Part shown: positions 6,551 through 9,641 of the stretch, one piece after another
How positions within the stretch are numbered: the first letter of the stretch is position 1
Layout: every line of letters starts with the position of its first letter
NCBI GenBank assembly: GCA_020628975.1
Contig: JAHDEF010000035.1
Coordinates: forward strand, 2,681 to 12,321
Origin: Aquimarina sp.
GTDB lineage: Bacteria > Bacteroidota > Bacteroidia > Flavobacteriales > Flavobacteriaceae
DNA: 9,641 nucleotides
Direction: 5' to 3'
Made by a program: the position numbers and the translations under genes
Notes under the pieces: model-generated
What the model saw: only the letters and a program-made list of their open reading frames with translations
The model's database searches: none
What the model was told of the DNA's origin: nothing

Positions 6551-7249
6551 ATGGAACAAACTCAATTTTTACCTGTTAACACGTTGACTGATGAGCGACG
6601 TATTGCATTTTATAAAAAAACATATTTACATGTAGCATTAGCGGTATTACTTTTCATTATTGTGGAGTGGGTGTTTTTTCAAAGTGAACCTATCGTTCGC
6701 TTCGCCTTATCGTTAACACAAGGTTGGAAGTGGTTACTTATGTTAGGGGGTTTTATGTTAGCAACAAATTATGCTGATAAAGTAGTGCACAGCAATCACG
6801 ATCGTGGTCAACAATATGCAGGTCTTGTTTTATATGTAGTAGCGCAGGCTTTTATTTTTATTCCTTTAATTTTTATGGCTACCGCCATTGCCGCTCAAGG
6901 AGGTGATAACATTATTAACCAAGCAGCTATTTTAACATTATCATTATTCACAGGGCTATCCGCTATTGTTTTAATTACTAAAAAAGACTTTTCGTATTTA
7001 CGTTCGGCGTTAACTATTGGTGGCTTTATAGCTTTGGGTTTAATTGTTGCGGGGATGTTATTTGGGTTCAATTTAGGTTTATGGTTTAGCGTTGGTATGG
7101 TAGTTTTAGCATCAGGCTCTATACTTTACCAAACCTCTAATATGGCTAAAAGTTATACAGAAGATCAATATGTAGGGGCAAGTTTAGGGTTATTTGCATC
7201 ACTTATGCTGCTGTTTTGGTACGTGCTAAGTATTTTATCTCGAGATTAG
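6551..7249 (+). CDS. Bax inhibitor-1/YccA-family membrane protein
   Basis: A 232-aa polytopic membrane protein of the BI-1/YccA (TMBIM) family. Seven hydrophobic segments can be seen at about residues 26-44, 59-73, 88-113, 122-142, 154-172, 175-193 and 207-228. The soluble N-terminus (MEQTQFLPV...TDERRIAFYKKTY) and the block SILYQTSNMAKSYTEDQYVGASLGLFAS before and within the last helix place it in the Bacteroidota branch. Characterised relatives include B. subtilis YetJ, a pH-sensitive calcium channel, and E. coli YccA, which modulates the FtsH protease; which role applies here is unknown. The two aspartates that form the YetJ sensor pair appear to be replaced (Gln194 where LYD is usual, and Ala/Ser near 216). 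It has its own -7 box and a strong terminator, so it is monocistronic. Confidence 0.88.
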   Translation: MEQTQFLPVNTLTDERRIAFYKKTYLHVALAVLLFIIVEWVFFQSEPIVRFALSLTQGWKWLLMLGGFMLATNYADKVVHSNHDRGQQYAGLVLYVVAQAFIFIPLIFMATAIAAQGGDNIINQAAILTLSLFTGLSAIVLITKKDFSYLRSALTIGGFIALGLIVAGMLFGFNLGLWFSVGMVVLASGSILYQTSNMAKSYTEDQYVGASLGLFASLMLLFWYVLSILSRD

Positions 7250-7298
7250 TAGTAAAATAAAAAAGTTAGACACTAATTTTCAAATTAGTCCAAAAAAC

Positions 7299-7331
7299 AA
7301 AACCGCAGTTCGTAAAGAACTGCGGTTTTTT
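7299..7331 (+). terminator. Strong intrinsic terminator after the Bax-inhibitor gene
   Basis: A perfect 13-bp stem (7299-7311 with 7317-7329) containing CCGCAGTTC/GAACTGCGG, a five-base GTAAA loop and a terminal run of six T (7326-7331). The A-run on the 5' arm means it could also work on the minus strand, but only the plus-strand gene reads into it. It lies about 50 bases after the stop codon. Confidence 0.93.
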
Positions 7332-7332
7332 C

Positions 7333-7392
7333 GTTGATTTTACTAGGGAAACATAAACATCAATCACAAAAAAACTATTTCGTAAAATCAAC
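7333..7392. repeat. 11-bp inverted repeat downstream of the terminator
   Basis: GTTGATTTTAC at 7333-7343 and its exact reverse complement GTAAAATCAAC at 7382-7392, separated by 38 bases. The left arm begins immediately after the terminator T-run. Whether this is a mobile-element scar, an operator pair or chance is unknown. Confidence 0.4.
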
Positions 7393-7483
7393 AACACTAA
7401 CCAACTAACTAAACTATTATTACAATTTAATAGACGAGTTTTTATCTATTAGGTTACAGATTTGGGGCAACTTTAACATTTCT

Positions 7484-7595
7484 AAATAGATATTAGTATT
7501 GAGATTTTAGATCACTACGTTGTTAGATTAGAGAGTGGATGTTTTTTATATAAGAACAGCTCTCATATCTCATATCTCAATACTAATATCTATTT
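7484..7595. repeat. 112-bp element with perfect 22-bp inverted repeats
   Basis: The 22 bases at 7484-7505 are the exact reverse complement of 7574-7595, with a 68-base interior. Each arm is built around GATATTAGTATTGAGAT or its complement. The interior also carries a short tandem repeat, TCTCATA at 7561-7567 and 7568-7574, running into the right arm. There is no coding potential beyond a spurious GTG frame at 7535 that merges with recR. I see no clear target-site duplication. The form fits a MITE-like or dispersed palindromic intergenic repeat, or a long-stem hairpin in the recR leader. Confidence 0.6.
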
Positions 7596-7598
7596 TTG
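7591..7598 (+). promoter_or_regulatory. Possible -7 box overlapping the right arm before recR
   Basis: TATTTTTG matches TAnnTTTG exactly and overlaps the end of the right inverted-repeat arm. It lies only five bases before the recR ATG at 7604, which would give an almost leaderless transcript, and no TTG is found 17-23 bases upstream. It is therefore a weak candidate despite the perfect box. Confidence 0.3.
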
Positions 7599-7603
7599 AT
7601 GTT

Positions 7604-8221
7604 ATGGAATTTTCTTCAAAATTATTGGAGCGTGCAGTAGCAGAAATGTCGCAGTTACCAGGAATAGGAAAACGAACAGCCTTGCGATTGGTGTTGCATT
7701 TGTTGCGTCAGCCTTCACAACAGACTGAATATTTAACGGAGGCTTTAAAAGATTGTCGTTTAGAAATCAAAAAGTGTAAAGAATGTTATAATATAAGTGA
7801 CGTAGAAATATGCGAAATATGCGCAAGTCATAACCGTGATCGTTCTTTAGTTTGTGTTGTAGAAGATATTCGCGATGTTATGGCTATTGAAAATACTAGT
7901 CAATTTCGAGGCTTGTATCATGTGTTGGGTGGAAAAATTAGTCCTATGGAAGGCATTGGTCCCCATGATTTAACTATTTCTCAATTGGTAGATCGAATAA
8001 AAAACGGAGAAATTAAAGAATTAATTTTTGCGTTAAGTGCTACGATGGAAGGTGATACCACTAATTTCTATATATACAAGCAAATAAAAAATCACGAAAT
8101 CACCACATCCACTATTGCCAGAGGTATTGGCGTTAATGATGAAATAGAATTTGCCGATGAGGTAACTTTGGGAAGAAGTATTATGAATCGAATTCCTTTT
8201 GAAAAAGCCTTAAAATTATAA
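7604..8221 (+). CDS. recR: Recombination mediator RecR
   Basis: A 205-aa RecR, full length for the family. With RecO (and RecF) it helps load RecA onto SSB-coated single-stranded DNA at gaps, in the cytoplasm. Motifs: an N-terminal helix-hairpin-helix (SQLPGIGKRTALRLVLHLL, about 16-34), a four-cysteine zinc finger (Cys58, Cys61, Cys70, Cys73), a Toprim domain starting at VCVVEDIRDV (83-92, acidic Glu87) with HVLGGKISPMEGIGP, and the C-terminal TMEGDTTNFYIY and GRSIMNRIPFEKA blocks. The ATG at 7604 is chosen because homologues start at MEFSSKLLE; the longer in-frame GTG at 7535 only translates the palindromic element. The glycosyltransferase gene follows after one base, so the two are co-transcribed. 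Confidence 0.97.
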   Translation: MEFSSKLLERAVAEMSQLPGIGKRTALRLVLHLLRQPSQQTEYLTEALKDCRLEIKKCKECYNISDVEICEICASHNRDRSLVCVVEDIRDVMAIENTSQFRGLYHVLGGKISPMEGIGPHDLTISQLVDRIKNGEIKELIFALSATMEGDTTNFYIYKQIKNHEITTSTIARGIGVNDEIEFADEVTLGRSIMNRIPFEKALKL

Positions 8222-8222
8222 T

Positions 8223-9338
8223 ATGCGTATAGAACTAAGTGTTATAGTGCTTAATTATAATGTGGCAAGTTTTTTAGAGTTGTGTTTGCATAGTGTTCAA
8301 AAAGCAATTCAAAATATAAAAGCAGAAATTATTATTGCCGATAATAATTCTACAGACGAAAGTTTGTCGATGGTTAGGCAGTATTTTCCTGATCTTATAT
8401 TAATAGCAAATTCTGAAAATTTAGGTTTTTCAAAAGCATACAATCAAGCCGTCAAAAAAGCAAAAGGGGAATATATTTGTATTCTAAACCCTGATACGGT
8501 TGTGCAAGAAAGTACATTTGTAAGTTGTTTGATAAAAGCAAAAACACTTCCTGAGCTAGGTATAATGGGTGTTCAGCTTATTGATGGAAGAGGGAACTTT
8601 CTGCCTGAAAGCAAAAGAAATCTACCAACTCCCAAAGTTTCTTTTTTAAAATTTTTCGGAAAACGATTTTCCAATATAGCACCCTATTATGCAGATCATA
8701 TAAAAAATGATGAAGAAGGAGCGGTCTCTATTTTAGCAGGGGCTTTTATGTTGGTAAAGAAAGAAGTTTATCAAAAAACTGGTGGGTTCGATGAGCGTTA
8801 TTTTATGTATGGAGAAGATATTGATTTCTCCTATTCCGTATCTCAGCTTGGTTATCAAAATTATTATTTAGGCACGGAAAGCGTAGTGCATTTTAAAGGA
8901 GAAAGTACCACTAAGAATAAAGTTTATCGTGAACGTTTTTATGGAGCAATGAAATTGTTTTACAAGAAGTATTTCAAACACTCATGGCTTACGGATTTTA
9001 TTATTTCAGCAGGTATTAAAGTATTTTCAATATTAGGAAAAGCCAAAAATGAAAGTTTACAAATAACTTTCAACTCATTCATTTATGTGGGAGAATCGCC
9101 TGTTTTGAAAGAAAAAATTCTATTAAAAAATCCTCAGATCTATAAAAATGAAAACCAGGATAAAAACAATTTAGGGAATAATCTTTGTTTGTTAGATACC
9201 CGTTCTACAAGTTACAGGGAGTTGCTAGGGCACCTAAAACCCAAGCCAAATATGTTTTTTAGGTTTATATTACCATTTTCTAACAAATGTATAGGTAGCG
9301 ATACGAGTTCAGGGCGTGGTGAGGTAGTATCTTTTTAG
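8223..9338 (+). CDS. Family 2 glycosyltransferase
   Basis: A 371-aa inverting GT-A glycosyltransferase (GT2), probably adding a sugar from a nucleotide-sugar to a cell-surface glycan; donor and acceptor cannot be read from sequence. Motifs: SVIVLNYN (6-13), IADNNSTDES (38-47), ENLGFSKAYNQA (65-76), LNPDT with the DXD-like metal-binding aspartate Asp91, the GAFMLVKKEVYQKTGGFDERYF acceptor-side block (about 173-194) and the MYGEDIDFSYS motif with the likely catalytic Glu198-Asp199. After the GT domain (to about 255) comes a ~90-residue C-terminal part ending in CIGSDTSSGRGEVVSF, which from memory is a shared feature of flavobacterial homologues rather than a local fusion. It has no signal peptide or membrane helix, apart from a mildly hydrophobic stretch near 256-271. 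The start is one base after the recR stop. Confidence 0.9.
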   Translation: MRIELSVIVLNYNVASFLELCLHSVQKAIQNIKAEIIIADNNSTDESLSMVRQYFPDLILIANSENLGFSKAYNQAVKKAKGEYICILNPDTVVQESTFVSCLIKAKTLPELGIMGVQLIDGRGNFLPESKRNLPTPKVSFLKFFGKRFSNIAPYYADHIKNDEEGAVSILAGAFMLVKKEVYQKTGGFDERYFMYGEDIDFSYSVSQLGYQNYYLGTESVVHFKGESTTKNKVYRERFYGAMKLFYKKYFKHSWLTDFIISAGIKVFSILGKAKNESLQITFNSFIYVGESPVLKEKILLKNPQIYKNENQDKNNLGNNLCLLDTRSTSYRELLGHLKPKPNMFFRFILPFSNKCIGSDTSSGRGEVVSF

Positions 9339-9346
9339 TAAATTTG
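9339..9346 (+). promoter_or_regulatory. -7 element for the E2 gene
   Basis: TAAATTTG matches TAnnTTTG exactly and begins directly after the glycosyltransferase stop codon. It lies 18 bases before the E2 ATG at 9365, predicting a leader of about 12 bases. No clear TTG is present at the -33 position (GTGGTG at 9316-9321 is the nearest match). It suggests that E2 can be expressed independently of recR. Confidence 0.5.
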
Positions 9347-9364
9347 TATTAGAAAAAATCTTTT

Positions 9365-9641
9365 ATGGCAAAGTACGAGCTTAAGCTTCCGAAAATGGGG
9401 GAAAGCGTAGCAGAAGCTACGGTTACTACTTGGTTGAAAAATGTAGGTGATCCTATCGAAGCTGATGATGTTTTGTTAGAAATTGCTACCGATAAAGTAG
9501 ATTCTGATGTTCCCAGCGAAGTTTCAGGTACTTTACGCGAGCGCCTTTTCGAGGAAGGTGATATTGTTAAAGTGGGCGATGTAATTGCAGTTATCGATTT
9601 AGATGGCGATAATGAAGTCGAAACCACTAATGAGGCTCCAA
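9365..9641 (+). CDS. 2-oxo acid dehydrogenase E2 component, 3'-truncated
   Basis: The first 92 codons of a dihydrolipoamide acyltransferase, cut by the right edge. The visible part is one complete N-terminal lipoyl domain: LKLPKMGESVAEATV, then the lipoyl-lysine loop EIATDKVDSDVPS with Lys44 as the modified residue, and the closing VGDVIAVIDLDG. An acidic linker (DGDNEVETTNEAP) then begins. The lipoyl arm shuttles acyl groups between E1, the E2 active site and E3. The MGESVAEATV...DKVDSDVPSE pattern is closer to branched-chain 2-oxo acid dehydrogenase E2 than to the pyruvate or 2-oxoglutarate enzymes of this phylum, but the catalytic domain lies outside, so the substrate is not assigned. It starts 26 bases after the glycosyltransferase stop, with a -7 box in the gap. 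Confidence 0.92.
   Translation, partial: MAKYELKLPKMGESVAEATVTTWLKNVGDPIEADDVLLEIATDKVDSDVPSEVSGTLRERLFEEGDIVKVGDVIAVIDLDGDNEVETTNEAP

Larger units (their letters stand above)
7250..7603. other. 354-bp intergenic region, Bax-inhibitor gene to recR
   Basis: No gene is supported. From left to right it holds a small hairpin (ACTAATTT at 7272-7279, AAATTAGT at 7282-7289), the strong terminator (7299-7331), an 11-bp inverted repeat (7333-7392), a pyrimidine-poor stretch with CCAACTAACTAAACTA near 7401-7416 that resembles a flavobacterial 5' leader, a 7-bp inverted repeat (TAATAGA at 7428-7434, TCTATTA at 7445-7451), and the 112-bp palindromic element that ends beside recR. Confidence 0.6.

Noticed and set aside
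7561..7579. TCTCATA tandem as a CRISPR or microsatellite
   Set aside because: Fewer than three 7-base units with no spacers; it is better described as part of the palindromic element.
9349..9627. 92-codon minus-strand frame at the right end
   Set aside because: Antisense shadow of the E2 lipoyl domain on the plus strand, with a serine/threonine-rich low-complexity translation.

Overview
The window looks like chromosomal DNA of a member of the Bacteroidota, most likely Flavobacteriaceae. The DNA is AT-rich (roughly one third G+C by eye). Most genes lack a Shine-Dalgarno sequence. Several starts are preceded by the Bacteroidota sigma-ABfr -7 element TAnnTTTG. The RecR, PabB, BshC and glycosyltransferase proteins read like flavobacterial versions of these families. 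This placement is inferred from protein character and promoter style, not from a database search.

Layout from left to right. (1) The 3' part of a DinB-family metal-binding protein, then a small predicted lipoprotein of unknown function. (2) fabD (malonyl-CoA:ACP transacylase) with a near-ideal promoter, then a second unrecognised exported protein. (3) A convergent minus-strand pair: pabB (aminodeoxychorismate synthase component I, folate pathway), with a 98-aa membrane-anchored protein of unknown function downstream of it. (4) bshC (putative cysteine-adding enzyme of bacillithiol synthesis), divergent from pabB. (5) A 317-bp gap with hairpins, a GGCTTCGAC...GCTCAGCC repeat-like palindrome and a promoter. 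(6) A Bax inhibitor-1/YccA-family membrane protein ending in a strong intrinsic terminator. (7) A 354-bp gap holding that terminator and a 112-bp element bounded by a perfect 22-bp inverted repeat. (8) recR and a family-2 glycosyltransferase one base apart, then the 5' end of a 2-oxo acid dehydrogenase E2 gene with its own -7 box.

The recognisable genes are housekeeping functions: fatty acid initiation, folate, low-molecular-weight thiol, recombinational repair, cell-surface glycosylation and 2-oxo acid oxidation. They do not form one pathway. The less ordinary content is the two orphan exported proteins flanking fabD, the palindromic element abutting recR, the repeat-like hairpin before the Bax-inhibitor gene, and that protein's apparent lack of the aspartate pair known from characterised bacterial homologues. 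I do not see a defence system, mobile element with transposase, CRISPR array or RNA gene, and I do not claim a new biological system here.
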